64,000 nucleotides of DNA from Paenibacillus sp. W2I17 (lineage in GTDB: Bacteria > Bacillota > Bacilli > Paenibacillales > Paenibacillaceae): contig NZ_JAUSXM010000001.1 in NCBI RefSeq assembly GCF_030815985.1, forward strand, positions 5,518,001-5,582,000. The letters are read 5' to 3'. Position 1 is the first letter of the stretch; every line of letters begins with the position of its first letter. Of this stretch, positions 1 to 9,450 are shown one piece after another. The position numbers and the translations under genes were made by a program. The notes beneath the pieces were generated by a model. It saw only the letters and a list, made by a program, of their open reading frames with translations. It did no database searches and was not told the origin of the DNA.

Positions 1-2
1 CC

Positions 3-3000
3 GATTCGGGAGCTTACTTCGAACAGGTGACCTTCGATCTGTACGGAAGCCTGAATGTGGAAGCCTTCACCCGAGGATTGGATACGCTGGTGCAGCGGAA
101 TGAGGCGCTGCGGACCAACTTTATTACCGGCTGGAGAGACGAGCCGATTCAAGTGGTATTCCGCGAGCGGAAGTGCGAAGTGCACTTTGAAGATATTCGC
201 TCGGCAAGAGATGAACAAGCGGAGAAGACGATAGCTGAGTTTGTCAGCGCGGATAAAGCGAACAAGTTCGATTTGGCCCAAGACTCTCTTATGCGTGTGA
301 CCGTTTTGCGCACAGGCGACGAGTCCTACCATGTGATCTGGAGTCATCATCACATTTTGATGGACGGCTGGTGCATGTCCTTCATGATCAAGGAAGTGTT
401 CGACACTTACTTTGCGTTTCAGGAGAAGCGAGCGCTAGAGCTTCCTCCGGTTACTTCGTACTCCCGGTATATCGAATGGCTGGAAGCTCAAGATGTAGCG
501 AAAGCTTCGGGTTACTGGTCAGAGTATTTGGCGGGTTACGATCAGCAGACCAAGCTGCCGCAGGAGACAACGCAGCTGAAACAGCATGCTTTTGAAATGG
601 CTGAAATCGATGTGGAACTCAGCAAAGGACTGACCGGGCAAATTGAGCGTGTGGCGCGCCAGCAGCAGGTGACACTCAACACGTTTATGCAGACTGTATG
701 GGGACTGGTCCTACAGATATACAACAACAGCGAGGATGTCGTGTTCGGCTCCGTTGTATCCGGGCGTCCGGCGGAAATTCCGGGCATCGAAAGCATGATT
801 GGCCTGTTTATTAATACGATCCCGGTCCGTATTCAAGGTAAAGCCGAGGAGACGGTAGCCGATATTTTGAGAAAAACCCAGGATCAAGCGCTGGCATCGG
901 GAGCTTACGAAACGTTCCCGCTGTTCGAAATTCAGTCGCTGAGCGAGCAAAAGCGTGACTTGATCAACCATATCATGGTCTTTGAAAATTATCCGATGGA
1001 AGAACAGATTGAGCAAGTTGTCGGCGGAGGCCAAGAAGCGCTGAAAATCGCTAATATCCAATCGCCGGAACAAACGAACTATGACCTGGACATTACCGTC
1101 ATTCCTGAAGAGCATATTTTGCTGCGGTTTACGTACAATGCACTGACGTTCAGAGAGCAAGACATCAGGCAGATCCACGGTCATTTTGCCCGTGCATTGG
1201 AGCAGGTTGCGGCTAATCCGAATGTTTGTGTAAATGAGTTAGAGCTTTTGACAGCGGCGGAAAAAGAAGAAATTGTCGGCGTGTTTAATCCGGTGCAGCC
1301 GGAAGTGGCTCCTGTGGCCGCCTTCCATCGCCTGTTCGAGGAACAGGTGGAACGCACGCCAGAAGCGGAGGCCATCGTATTCGAGAACGATCGGCTGACG
1401 TACGCGGAGCTGAACGAGCGGGCGAATCGCTTGGGGGCAACGCTGCGTGCAAGCGGCATCGGCCGGGAGACCATCGTTGGCATTCTCGCCGAGCGTTCGG
1501 TCGATTTGCTGGTGGCCGTGATGGCCGTCTGGAAAGCGGGAGGGGCGTATGTACCGCTTGACCCGGATTATCCTGCGGACCGCGTGCGGTTCATGCTGGA
1601 AGACAGCGGAGCGAAGGTGCTTCTGACACAAAACCTGCTGCGAGAGCGTGCCGAATCCTGGCTCGGCGAAGAGGAACTAGCACTGGAGACGGTGCTGTAT
1701 CTCGATGACGAAACGTCATACAGCGAAGACCGAGCGAATGCACCAATGGACTTCGGCCAAGGCTCCAGCATGGTTTCAGGTTTGGTCTCCGGCGAGCTGA
1801 CGGGTGCTGTGAACGACCGTAATGAGAGTCATCCAAATGATGTTGATGTTGTCGGTATGGGCAGCTTCCATGAAGCCCGTCCGGAGGATCTGGCGTACGT
1901 CATCTACACGTCGGGAACGACGGGCAAGCCAAAAGGCGTGATGATCGAGCACCGCAGCCTGGTGAACACGGCGGCGGGTTACCGACGGGAATACCGGTTG
2001 GATCAGTTTCCGGTAAGGCTGTTGCAGCTCGCAAGCTTCTCGTTTGACGTATTCGTGGGCGATATCGCGCGGACGTTGTACAACGGAGGCACGATGGTGA
2101 TTGTACCGAAAGACGACCGGATTGATCCGTCTCGTCTGCACTACTGGATAGAGCGGGAGCAAGTGACGATCTTTGAATCAACGCCGGCGCTGATCGTACC
2201 GTTTATGGAATATGTGCACGAGCAAGGGCTGGAGTTGAGCGAGATGGAGTTGCTCATTACGAGCTCGGACAGCTGCAGCGTGGCAGATTACCGGACCTTG
2301 CAGGAACGGTTTGGCCCGTCGTTCCGCATCATCAACGCCTACGGCGTGACGGAAGCGGCAATTGACTCCAGTTTCTATGATGAGGAGTTGGCGAAGCTAC
2401 CGCAGACAGGCCATGTGCCGATTGGCAAAGCGTGGTTGAATGCGAAGTTCTACATCGTGGATGCACATCTGAATCCTGTTCCAGTTGGCGTGCTGGGCGA
2501 ATTGGTTATCGGCGGAGTCTGTGTGGCGCGCGGGTACTTGAACCGTCCCGAGCTGACGGAAGAGAAGTTTGTAGATAGTCCGTTTATCGTAGGTGAGCGA
2601 CTGTATCGCACGGGAGACTTGGCGCGGTGGATGGAGGACGGCAACGTGGACTTCATCGGCCGGATCGATAACCAGGCGAAAATCCGGGGTTACCGGATCG
2701 AGACGGGCGAAGTCGAAGCAAAGCTGCTGAGTGTAGGTGGCGTGAAGGAAGCGGTCGTTGTTGTCAGGGAAGATCAAGAGGGGCAGAAAGCGTTGTGCGC
2801 TTATTATACAGTGGAAAAAGGCTTGACGGCGGCAGATTTGAAACGGGCGATCTCCAGCGAGCTACCGGGATACATGATTCCGTCGTATTTCGTCGAACTG
2901 GAGCAATTGCCTCTAACGCCGAATGGGAAAATAGACCGGAAGGCGCTGCCAGCGCCGGAAGGGGGAGCAGGCGGAGGCCACGAATACGTGGCGCCGCGCA

Positions 3001-6000
3001 CCGAACTGGAGGCAAAACTGGCCGCCATTTGGCAGGAAGTGCTTGTTCGGGAGAAGGCGGTAGGCGTAACGGACAACTTCTTCGACCTCGGAGGACACTC
3101 CCTGCGGGCGACAACACTTGTCGGCAAAATGCATAAGGAGCTGGGCGCCCAATTCCCGCTTCGCGACGTATTCCGCTACTCGACAGTTGAGGAAATGGCT
3201 GTGGCTATGGAGCGTTTGGAGATCGCCTCGTTTATGGCTATTCCGGCTGCGGAACCTAGCGAGTACTATCCCCTCTCTTCTGCTCAGAAACGTCTCTATA
3301 TCTTGAACCAGCTGGAAGGAGGCGAGCTGAGCTACAATATACCAGGAGCTATGCTGATCGAAGGGCAGCTCAACCGGCAACGGTTTGAAGAAGCGTTCCG
3401 CGGGCTTGTAGCTCGTCATGAAACGCTGCGTACCGGCTTTGAGATGGTTGAAGGCGAAGCGGTTCAGCGGATTTACGAAGAAGTCACCTTCCAGGTGGAA
3501 TATGTGCAGATCAGCGAGGAGCAGGCGGAAGAAACGGTGCGCCAATTCGTTCGTGCGTTTGATCTAGCGAAACCGCCACTTCTGCGGGTGGGCATTGCCG
3601 AACTCGCGCCGGACCGGCACATCCTGATGTTCGATACACATCATATCGTATCGGACGGCGTATCAATGGACGTACTGATCGAAGAGTTCGTGCACTTGTA
3701 CAGCGGCGAGCCGCTCAAGCCACTCCGCATTCAGTACAAAGATTATGCAGTATGGCAGCAATCGGACGAGCAGAAAACGCAGCTTGCCAAGCAGGAAGCC
3801 TACTGGATTGACATGTTCCGCGGAGAACTGCCAGTTCTGGAAATGCCAACGGACTATCCGCGCCCGGCTATGCAGAGCTATGAGGGCCGCACGCTGCAAT
3901 TGTTTATGAATATTGAGAAAAGCGAAGGTCTGAAACGGCTTGCAGCTGAGAACGGCGCAACGCTTTACATGGTTCTGCTTGCGGCGTATAACGTGCTTCT
4001 GCATAAATATTCAGGTCAGGAAGACGTGGTGGTAGGTACGCCGATTGCGGGAAGAAATCACAGCGACGTTCAACCGCTGATCGGGATGTTCGTTAATACA
4101 TTGGCCATCCGCAGTTACCCGGCTGCTGGTAAGACGTTCCTTGACTACTTGAAGGAGATCAAGGAGACAACGCTGGGTGCTTTTGAACATCAGAATTATC
4201 CGTTTGAGGAACTGGTGGATAAGGTAAACGTGGCTCGTGATTTACGCCGTCATCCACTGTTTGATACGATGTTTGCTTTGCAGAATACAGAAAATGTGGA
4301 AATCCAGCTTCCGGGACTGCATCTGTCGACGTATGCCAGCGAAGAAATTGTTTCTAAATTCGATCTCAGCTTGGACGTCACCGAGATTGAGGACGGCTTG
4401 GAATATCTGTTTGAATACGCCACGGCTCTATATAAAACCGAAACGGTGGAGAAGTTGGCTGCCCACTACTTGCAGTTGCTTGAATCCATTCTCCGCAACC
4501 CGTCAGCGACGATCTCCGAGTTGGATATTTTGACGGCGGTGGAAAAAGAAGAAATTATCGGCGCGTTTAACCCGGCGCAGCCGGAAGAGGCTCCGGTGGC
4601 AGCGTTCCATCGACTGTTCGAGGAACAGGCGGAACACACGCCAGAAGCGGAAGCTGTCGTGTACGAAAACGATCGGCTGACGTACGCGGAGCTGAACGAG
4701 CGGGCGAATCGCTTGGCGGCTACGCTACGCGGAAGCGGCATTGGCCGGGAGACGATCGTTGGCATTCTCGCCGAGCGTTCGGTCGATTTGCTGGTGGCCG
4801 TGATGGCCGTCTGGAAAGCGGGAGGGGCGTATGTACCGCTTGATCCGGATTATCCGGCGGACCGCGTGCGGTTTATGCTGGAAGACAGCGGAGCGAAGGT
4901 GTTATTGACACAAACGCTGCTGCGAGAGCGTGCCGAATCCTGGCTCGGCGAAAAGGAACTGACACTGGAGACGGTGCTGTACCTCGATGATGAAGCGTCG
5001 TACAACGAGGAACGAAACAATGCGCCAATGGACTTCGGCCAAGGCTCCAGCAGTGCTCCCGATCCAGTCAACGGCAAGCTAACGGGGGCTGTGAACGGTG
5101 GTGGCGAGAGTCATGTAAATGATGTTGATGTTGTCGGTATGGAGAGCTTCCATGAAGCCCGTCCGGAGGATTTGGCGTATGTCATCTACACGTCCGGAAC
5201 GACAGGCAAGCCCAAGGGTGTGATGATCGAGCACCGTAGCCTGGTGAACACGGCAGCGGGCTACCGACGGGAATACCGGTTGGATCAGTTCCCGGTAAGG
5301 CTGTTGCAACTCGCAAGCTTTTCGTTCGACGTGTTTGTGGGTGATATCGCACGGACGCTGTACAACGGCGGCAGCATGGTCATTGTACCGAAGGACGACC
5401 GGATCGATCCGTCTAGTCTGCATTACTGGATAGAGCGGGAGCAAGTGACGATTTTTGAATCAACGCCAGCGCTGATCGTACCGTTTATGGAGTACGTGCA
5501 TGAGCAGGGGTTGGAGTTAAGTGGGATGGAGCTGTTGATCACAAGCTCGGACAGCTGCAGTGTGGCAGATTACCGTACCTTACAGGAAAGGTTCGGCTCG
5601 TCGTTCCGCATTATTAACGCCTACGGTGTGACGGAAGCGGCAATTGACTCCAGTTTCTATGATGAGGAGTTGGCGAAACTGCCGCAAACAGGCCATGTGC
5701 CGATTGGCAAAGCGTGGTTAAATGCGAAGTTTTACATCGTGGATGCACATCTGAACCCGGTGCCAGTCGGCGTGCTGGGCGAATTGGTTATCGGCGGAGT
5801 CGGTGTGGCGCGTGGGTACTTGAACCGTCCAGAGCTGACGGAAGAGAAGTTTGTAGACAGCCCCTTCAACGCGGGTGAGCGGTTGTATCGCACGGGAGAT
5901 TTGGCGCGGTGGATGGAGGACGGAAACGTGGATTTCATCGGCCGGATCGACAATCAAGCGAAAATCCGGGGCTACCGGATCGAAACGGGTGAGATTGAGT

Positions 6001-7865
6001 CGCAACTGCTGCGGGTGGTAGGTATACGCGAAGCGGTGGTGCTGGTTCGAAGTGATGCGAACGGGCAAAAGGCGCTGTGCGCATACTACACAACGGATAT
6101 CGAACTGACGGCGGCCGACCTGAAACGAGCGATCTCCAGCGAGCTGCCAGGTTACATGATCCCGTCGTACTTTGTGGAGCTGGAGCATTTACCTCTGACA
6201 CCAAACGGGAAAATCGACCGGAAAGCGCTGCCGACGCCGGAAGAGGGAGCAAGTGCAGGGCGCGAATACGTGGCGCCGCGCACCGATCTGGAGACGAAAC
6301 TGGTCTCCATCTGGCAGGATGTGCTTGGGTCAGTTACGATTGGTGTGACGGACAACTTCTTCGACCTCGGCGGTCACTCGCTGCGGGCGACAACGCTGGT
6401 CAGCAAGGTGCACAAGGAGCTGCACGTGGACCTGCCGCTGCGCGATGTATTTCGGTACTCGACTATTGAAGGGATGGCTGAAGTGATTAGCCGATTGGAG
6501 CAGCAGGAATTCCTTTCCATTCCGGTTCTGGATAAAAGGGAGTATTATCCGCTTTCCTCTGTGCAAAAGCGGCTGTACATCCAGCAGCAGATGGAAGGCG
6601 CCGAGCTTAGCTACAACATGTCCGGCATGACGGTTCTCATCGGGCACTTGGAGCGGAATCAATTCGAGGCGGCTCTCAAAGGATTAATCGCTCGTCACGA
6701 AGTTTTGCGAACTGGCTTCGAAATGGTCGACGGCGAACCGGTACAACGGGTTTATTCGGACTTGGAGTTTGCCGTCGAGTATACAAAAGCGACGGAAAGT
6801 GAAACGAAAAGCATTGCAGATGCCTTTGTACGTGTCTTTGATTTGGAGCGGCCGCCGCTGCTGCGTGTGGGCTTAGTTGAATGGGAAACGGAACGTCATC
6901 TGCTTATGCTGGACATTCATCATATCGTCACGGATGGCATGTCGATGGGTATCTTCATCGAAGAGCTGCTGCGCCTGTATAACGGTGAGACACTGGAACC
7001 GCTTCGGATTCAATACAAGGAATTCGCCGCTTGGCAGCAGTCCGAACCTGTAAAAGAACGGCTGAAACGCCAGGAAGCCTACTGGCTGGACATGTTGGAA
7101 GGTGAACTGCCAACGCTTGAGTTGCCTACGGACTTTGTCAGACCTGCCGCTCGCAGCTTTGAGGGAGATGTGCTGCCTTTCAGTATCGACAAGCAGATGA
7201 CTGACAGCTTGCAGCGTATTGCCGATGAGAACGGTGCTACCCTATATATGGTGTTATCGGCGGCCTATTCCATCCTGCTCAGCAAGTACTCGGGACAAGA
7301 AGACTTCATAGTAGGAACACCGGTTTCGGGCCGCACACATGCCGACCTGGAGTCACTCATCGGAATGTTTGTCAACACGTTGGCGATCCGCCATTATCCA
7401 TCCGGGGATAAGACGTTCCTCGCTTACTTGAACGAAGTCAAAGAAACGATGCTGGGGGCCTACGACCACCAGGATTATCCGTTTGAAGAGCTTGTGAAAA
7501 AGCTGCAGGTGCCGCGCGATCAAAGCCGCAATCCTGTATTTGATGTCATGTTTACACTGGAAACGAAGGAAGATAACGTTCAAAGCTTCGGGGATATCCA
7601 GATCGAATCTTATCCGGAAACGCATACGGTTTCCCAATTTGATCTTACCTTGATCATTTCGTTGCTGGATGAGGGTATGAATGGGCAGTTTGAATATGCC
7701 ACCAAGTTGTTTACGCGCAATCTGATCGACAATTTCGCTCAGGACCTGCTCGTGATCATCAACCAAATTGGCGAACAGCCTTCGGTGCTGCTCAAGGATA
7801 TTTCCCTGAACGGGCAATCCGAACAGGAGCAAGATGAGCTAGAGGCTATTGATATTATTTTCTAA
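3..7865 (+). CDS. Non-ribosomal peptide synthetase, C-A-T-C-A-T-C, 5' partial
   Basis: Multimodular NRPS that would activate and join two amino acids in a peptide made elsewhere in the cluster. The frame is open to the left edge, and the first visible residues belong to the start of a condensation domain, so the gene begins upstream. Domains by nucleotide: C1 about 3-1240 (HHxxxDG at 348-368); A1 about 1320-2960 (YTSGTTG at 1905); T1 with GGHSL serine codon at 3099; C2 about 3255-4530 (HHIVSDG at 3639); A2 about 4600-6230 (YTSGTTG at 5187); T2 serine codon at 6378; C3 about 6540-7830 (HHIVTDG at 6918). Both A domains read D-V-G-E-I-S-A-I-D plus the NGKIDRK lysine, close to codes I recall for 2,4-diaminobutyrate in polymyxin-type synthetases. 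No epimerase or thioesterase is present. The protein stops after C3, so it must hand over to another subunit. NRPS identity is certain; the substrate is inferred. Confidence 0.97.
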   Translation, partial: DSGAYFEQVTFDLYGSLNVEAFTRGLDTLVQRNEALRTNFITGWRDEPIQVVFRERKCEVHFEDIRSARDEQAEKTIAEFVSADKANKFDLAQDSLMRVTVLRTGDESYHVIWSHHHILMDGWCMSFMIKEVFDTYFAFQEKRALELPPVTSYSRYIEWLEAQDVAKASGYWSEYLAGYDQQTKLPQETTQLKQHAFEMAEIDVELSKGLTGQIERVARQQQVTLNTFMQTVWGLVLQIYNNSEDVVFGSVVSGRPAEIPGIESMIGLFINTIPVRIQGKAEETVADILRKTQDQALASGAYETFPLFEIQSLSEQKRDLINHIMVFENYPMEEQIEQVVGGGQEALKIANIQSPEQTNYDLDITVIPEEHILLRFTYNALTFREQDIRQIHGHFARALEQVAANPNVCVNELELLTAAEKEEIVGVFNPVQPEVAPVAAFHRLFEEQVERTPEAEAIVFENDRLTYAELNERANRLGATLRASGIGRETIVGILAERSVDLLVAVMAVWKAGGAYVPLDPDYPADRVRFMLEDSGAKVLLTQNLLRERAESWLGEEELALETVLYLDDETSYSEDRANAPMDFGQGSSMVSGLVSGELTGAVNDRNESHPNDVDVVGMGSFHEARPEDLAYVIYTSGTTGKPKGVMIEHRSLVNTAAGYRREYRLDQFPVRLLQLASFSFDVFVGDIARTLYNGGTMVIVPKDDRIDPSRLHYWIEREQVTIFESTPALIVPFMEYVHEQGLELSEMELLITSSDSCSVADYRTLQERFGPSFRIINAYGVTEAAIDSSFYDEELAKLPQTGHVPIGKAWLNAKFYIVDAHLNPVPVGVLGELVIGGVCVARGYLNRPELTEEKFVDSPFIVGERLYRTGDLARWMEDGNVDFIGRIDNQAKIRGYRIETGEVEAKLLSVGGVKEAVVVVREDQEGQKALCAYYTVEKGLTAADLKRAISSELPGYMIPSYFVELEQLPLTPNGKIDRKALPAPEGGAGGGHEYVAPRTELEAKLAAIWQEVLVREKAVGVTDNFFDLGGHSLRATTLVGKMHKELGAQFPLRDVFRYSTVEEMAVAMERLEIASFMAIPAAEPSEYYPLSSAQKRLYILNQLEGGELSYNIPGAMLIEGQLNRQRFEEAFRGLVARHETLRTGFEMVEGEAVQRIYEEVTFQVEYVQISEEQAEETVRQFVRAFDLAKPPLLRVGIAELAPDRHILMFDTHHIVSDGVSMDVLIEEFVHLYSGEPLKPLRIQYKDYAVWQQSDEQKTQLAKQEAYWIDMFRGELPVLEMPTDYPRPAMQSYEGRTLQLFMNIEKSEGLKRLAAENGATLYMVLLAAYNVLLHKYSGQEDVVVGTPIAGRNHSDVQPLIGMFVNTLAIRSYPAAGKTFLDYLKEIKETTLGAFEHQNYPFEELVDKVNVARDLRRHPLFDTMFALQNTENVEIQLPGLHLSTYASEEIVSKFDLSLDVTEIEDGLEYLFEYATALYKTETVEKLAAHYLQLLESILRNPSATISELDILTAVEKEEIIGAFNPAQPEEAPVAAFHRLFEEQAEHTPEAEAVVYENDRLTYAELNERANRLAATLRGSGIGRETIVGILAERSVDLLVAVMAVWKAGGAYVPLDPDYPADRVRFMLEDSGAKVLLTQTLLRERAESWLGEKELTLETVLYLDDEASYNEERNNAPMDFGQGSSSAPDPVNGKLTGAVNGGGESHVNDVDVVGMESFHEARPEDLAYVIYTSGTTGKPKGVMIEHRSLVNTAAGYRREYRLDQFPVRLLQLASFSFDVFVGDIARTLYNGGSMVIVPKDDRIDPSSLHYWIEREQVTIFESTPALIVPFMEYVHEQGLELSGMELLITSSDSCSVADYRTLQERFGSSFRIINAYGVTEAAIDSSFYDEELAKLPQTGHVPIGKAWLNAKFYIVDAHLNPVPVGVLGELVIGGVGVARGYLNRPELTEEKFVDSPFNAGERLYRTGDLARWMEDGNVDFIGRIDNQAKIRGYRIETGEIESQLLRVVGIREAVVLVRSDANGQKALCAYYTTDIELTAADLKRAISSELPGYMIPSYFVELEHLPLTPNGKIDRKALPTPEEGASAGREYVAPRTDLETKLVSIWQDVLGSVTIGVTDNFFDLGGHSLRATTLVSKVHKELHVDLPLRDVFRYSTIEGMAEVISRLEQQEFLSIPVLDKREYYPLSSVQKRLYIQQQMEGAELSYNMSGMTVLIGHLERNQFEAALKGLIARHEVLRTGFEMVDGEPVQRVYSDLEFAVEYTKATESETKSIADAFVRVFDLERPPLLRVGLVEWETERHLLMLDIHHIVTDGMSMGIFIEELLRLYNGETLEPLRIQYKEFAAWQQSEPVKERLKRQEAYWLDMLEGELPTLELPTDFVRPAARSFEGDVLPFSIDKQMTDSLQRIADENGATLYMVLSAAYSILLSKYSGQEDFIVGTPVSGRTHADLESLIGMFVNTLAIRHYPSGDKTFLAYLNEVKETMLGAYDHQDYPFEELVKKLQVPRDQSRNPVFDVMFTLETKEDNVQSFGDIQIESYPETHTVSQFDLTLIISLLDEGMNGQFEYATKLFTRNLIDNFAQDLLVIINQIGEQPSVLLKDISLNGQSEQEQDELEAIDIIF
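1246..3131 (+). repeat. A-T unit copy 1 of intragenic duplication
   Basis: This stretch codes the end of C1, all of A1 and T1 and is nearly the same as 4528-6410, offset by about 3280 bases. By eye the stretch around 1866-2680 is almost unchanged between copies at both DNA and protein level. The linker between core motifs A2 and A3 (about 1740-1860) is where the copies differ most. This points to module duplication or gene conversion between two modules of the same specificity. Confidence 0.85.
4528..6410 (+). repeat. A-T unit copy 2 of intragenic duplication
   Basis: Second copy of the repeat at 1246-3131. The specificity-determining residues are unchanged between copies. Differences cluster in the polar linker at about 5030-5145 and in the C-terminal subdomain after about 6000. 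Confidence 0.85.
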
Positions 7866-8014
7866 TCCCTTACCCGGCTTGGGTGAAAATGGATCATTTA
7901 AGCACGTTATATGCGACATTCGGTATATTGAGGAAGTGGTAATTTTCTTTTTGTGGTAATTTGTGGTGGTTTCACGACTTTTTTATCACCTGACAAAAGT
8001 ATTTAAGTTATGTA

Positions 8015-8054
8015 ACAAAGGGTCCTGATGACAGTTGTCATCAGTACCCTTTGT
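8015..8054 (+). terminator. Long hairpin downstream of the NRPS gene
   Basis: A 19-base arm (8015-8033) pairs with 8036-8054 with one mismatch around a 2-base loop. A run of U is nearly absent after the stem, so this is either an imperfect intrinsic terminator or a 3'-end stabilising hairpin. The rest of 7866-8262 is AT-rich and shows no convincing gene; the flanking genes converge on it. Confidence 0.6.
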
Positions 8055-8262
8055 TTATGAACGTATAATTAATGTTCTTATGTCCAAATCAGTATGAGGC
8101 TATTATAATGAAAGCCTTTAACTGATATAGGATGAGTACTCTGGTATTATGGAATGCACAGTGATTTTTATCTATTTTTCAGACTTAGTATTTACTTATA
8201 GTTGTTATATTCACTTAACTATATAATACAAGAGATATTACTTCATTGAGAGTAGCTGTTGA

Positions 8263-8913
8263 TTATGCCCAAGTTGTAATCGTTTCAACCGGGAGACGAT
8301 AGGAAGGATAGCCATCTTTGGCTGCTTTGCCTATGGAGATCAACATCACGGGCTGGAACCGTTCTTTATCCAGGCCGAACGCTTCGGCGATCTGACCTTT
8401 GTCATAACCAGCCATAGGGTTCGTATCATAGCCATGAGCACGGGCAACGAGCATGAGTTGCATGGATATGAGGCCTGAGTCAATGAGGTTCATGTCACGC
8501 AATTCGGATACGTTTATGTTCGCATAATAAGGTTTTACCTGCTGCATCTGCATATCCATGATGTCTTGGGGCATGTATCCAAGTTCCACTGATTTTCTGA
8601 AGATCTCTTCCATGTATTCAACGTTGTTAGCATCGTAAAATACGGCAATGACAGCGGAAGACGTTAGTGCCTGTGTCTGGTTAAAAGAGGCCAGTGGTGC
8701 AAGTTTCTCTTTGCCTTCAGCACTGTCGATAACAAGAAAACGCCAAGGTTGCATGTTAATGGCCGAAGGGGCACGTGAAGCTTTCGCCAGTATTTCGGTC
8801 ATCTCCTCGCGACTGATTTTCACTTCAGGGTCGTAGACTTTAACGGAATGGCGCTCCAAGACGATGGTATCAAAATCATTTGTTTTGTTGAATTGGCCGG
8901 TAATTGTATTCAT
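8263..8913 (-). CDS. Nitroreductase family oxidoreductase
   Basis: Predicted FMN-dependent NAD(P)H nitroreductase, a cytosolic enzyme that reduces quinones, nitro compounds or other electrophiles. The N-terminal RHSVKVYDP signature, the SRAPSAINMQPWRFLV segment that binds FMN, and a C-terminal SIGKAAKDGYPSYR segment fit the family and its normal length of about 200-220 residues. I start at the ATG at 8913 because AGGAGAG lies about 9 bases upstream of it; the in-frame ATG at 8931 is itself part of that ribosome binding site. Divergent from a MerR regulator and expressed from a MerR-type promoter (8987-9017), so induction by an electrophile through that regulator is likely. The true substrate is unknown. 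Confidence 0.9.
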   Translation of the reverse strand: MNTITGQFNKTNDFDTIVLERHSVKVYDPEVKISREEMTEILAKASRAPSAINMQPWRFLVIDSAEGKEKLAPLASFNQTQALTSSAVIAVFYDANNVEYMEEIFRKSVELGYMPQDIMDMQMQQVKPYYANINVSELRDMNLIDSGLISMQLMLVARAHGYDTNPMAGYDKGQIAEAFGLDKERFQPVMLISIGKAAKDGYPSYRLPVETITTWA

Positions 8914-8986
8914 ATCGATTTCTCTCCTCATATCTATATTGGTGAGAGTGGGTATAGGTTATATCTCCATCTGTCTCACTATGAGG

Positions 8987-9017
8987 ATTGTAAACTATAA
9001 AGTATACTTTATAGCAA
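8987..9017 (-). promoter_or_regulatory. MerR-type promoter with 19-bp spacer and palindromic operator
   Basis: On the minus strand, TTGCTA (-35) is followed by a 19-base spacer and TACAAT (-10), reading toward the nitroreductase gene. A perfect 20-bp palindrome, CTATAAAGTATACTTTATAG (8995-9014), lies almost wholly in the spacer. An over-long 19- or 20-bp spacer with the operator inside it is the hallmark of MerR-family activation, and a MerR gene starts 27 bases away on the other strand. Confidence 0.82.
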
Positions 9018-9041
9018 GAAGAAGAAACGGGGGAAATCCAT

Positions 9042-9407
9042 ATGAAGATTAGTGAAGTAGCGAACCATGTAAACCTTCCGATATCCACGATTCGTTACTA
9101 CGAGAAAATAGGTATTATCCCGGATGAACATATGCTGAGAGATCATAATAACTATCGAATATATGCGCAGAGCATTATTCAGCATCTGGAAGTGGTCAAA
9201 CAATGTTTAGCTGTTGGTTTTACGATCCATGAGATCCAATCTATGATCTCTAAACATGGGTTTTCAAGTAATGATCAAGCAAGCATTATCCAAGCGAAAA
9301 TATCAGAAATTGAAGAAACACAAAATAAATTAGAGAATTCCAAACAAAATCTGTACGAAATTCTTAAATCGGATATCACGTGTGAGGATGGTTTTGGTAA
9401 GTATTAA
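9042..9407 (+). CDS. MerR family transcriptional regulator
   Basis: A 121-residue regulator. The N-terminal winged helix is typical (KISEVANHVNLPISTIRYYEKIG, written here in two parts: residues 2-11 and 12-24). It is followed by a helical stretch and a coiled-coil dimerisation helix from about residue 80. There is no large effector domain, so it is a small redox- or aldehyde-type MerR rather than a drug-binding one. Cysteines at residue 55 and in the C-terminal ITCEDG could sense electrophiles, as the single Cys of B. subtilis AdhR does; this comparison is inference. It probably controls both itself and the divergent nitroreductase through the palindrome at 8995-9014. Convergent with the VOC gene at 9451. 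Confidence 0.9.
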   Translation: MKISEVANHVNLPISTIRYYEKIGIIPDEHMLRDHNNYRIYAQSIIQHLEVVKQCLAVGFTIHEIQSMISKHGFSSNDQASIIQAKISEIEETQNKLENSKQNLYEILKSDITCEDGFGKY

Positions 9408-9450
9408 GCCGGAAGTCCCTCTTGAGGTTTTCATTCAGTACGTTCTTACA

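Noticed and set aside
711..7832. Many antisense frames of 60-160 codons inside the NRPS gene
   Set aside because: They follow the codon pattern of the real gene, repeat at the same offset in both modules, and have low-complexity Arg/Ser/His-rich products.
7866..8262. Remains of a thioesterase or further NRPS module after the last C domain
   Set aside because: No frame of useful length and no GxSxG-type or A-domain motif is present, so the NRPS gene really ends at 7865 in this sequence.
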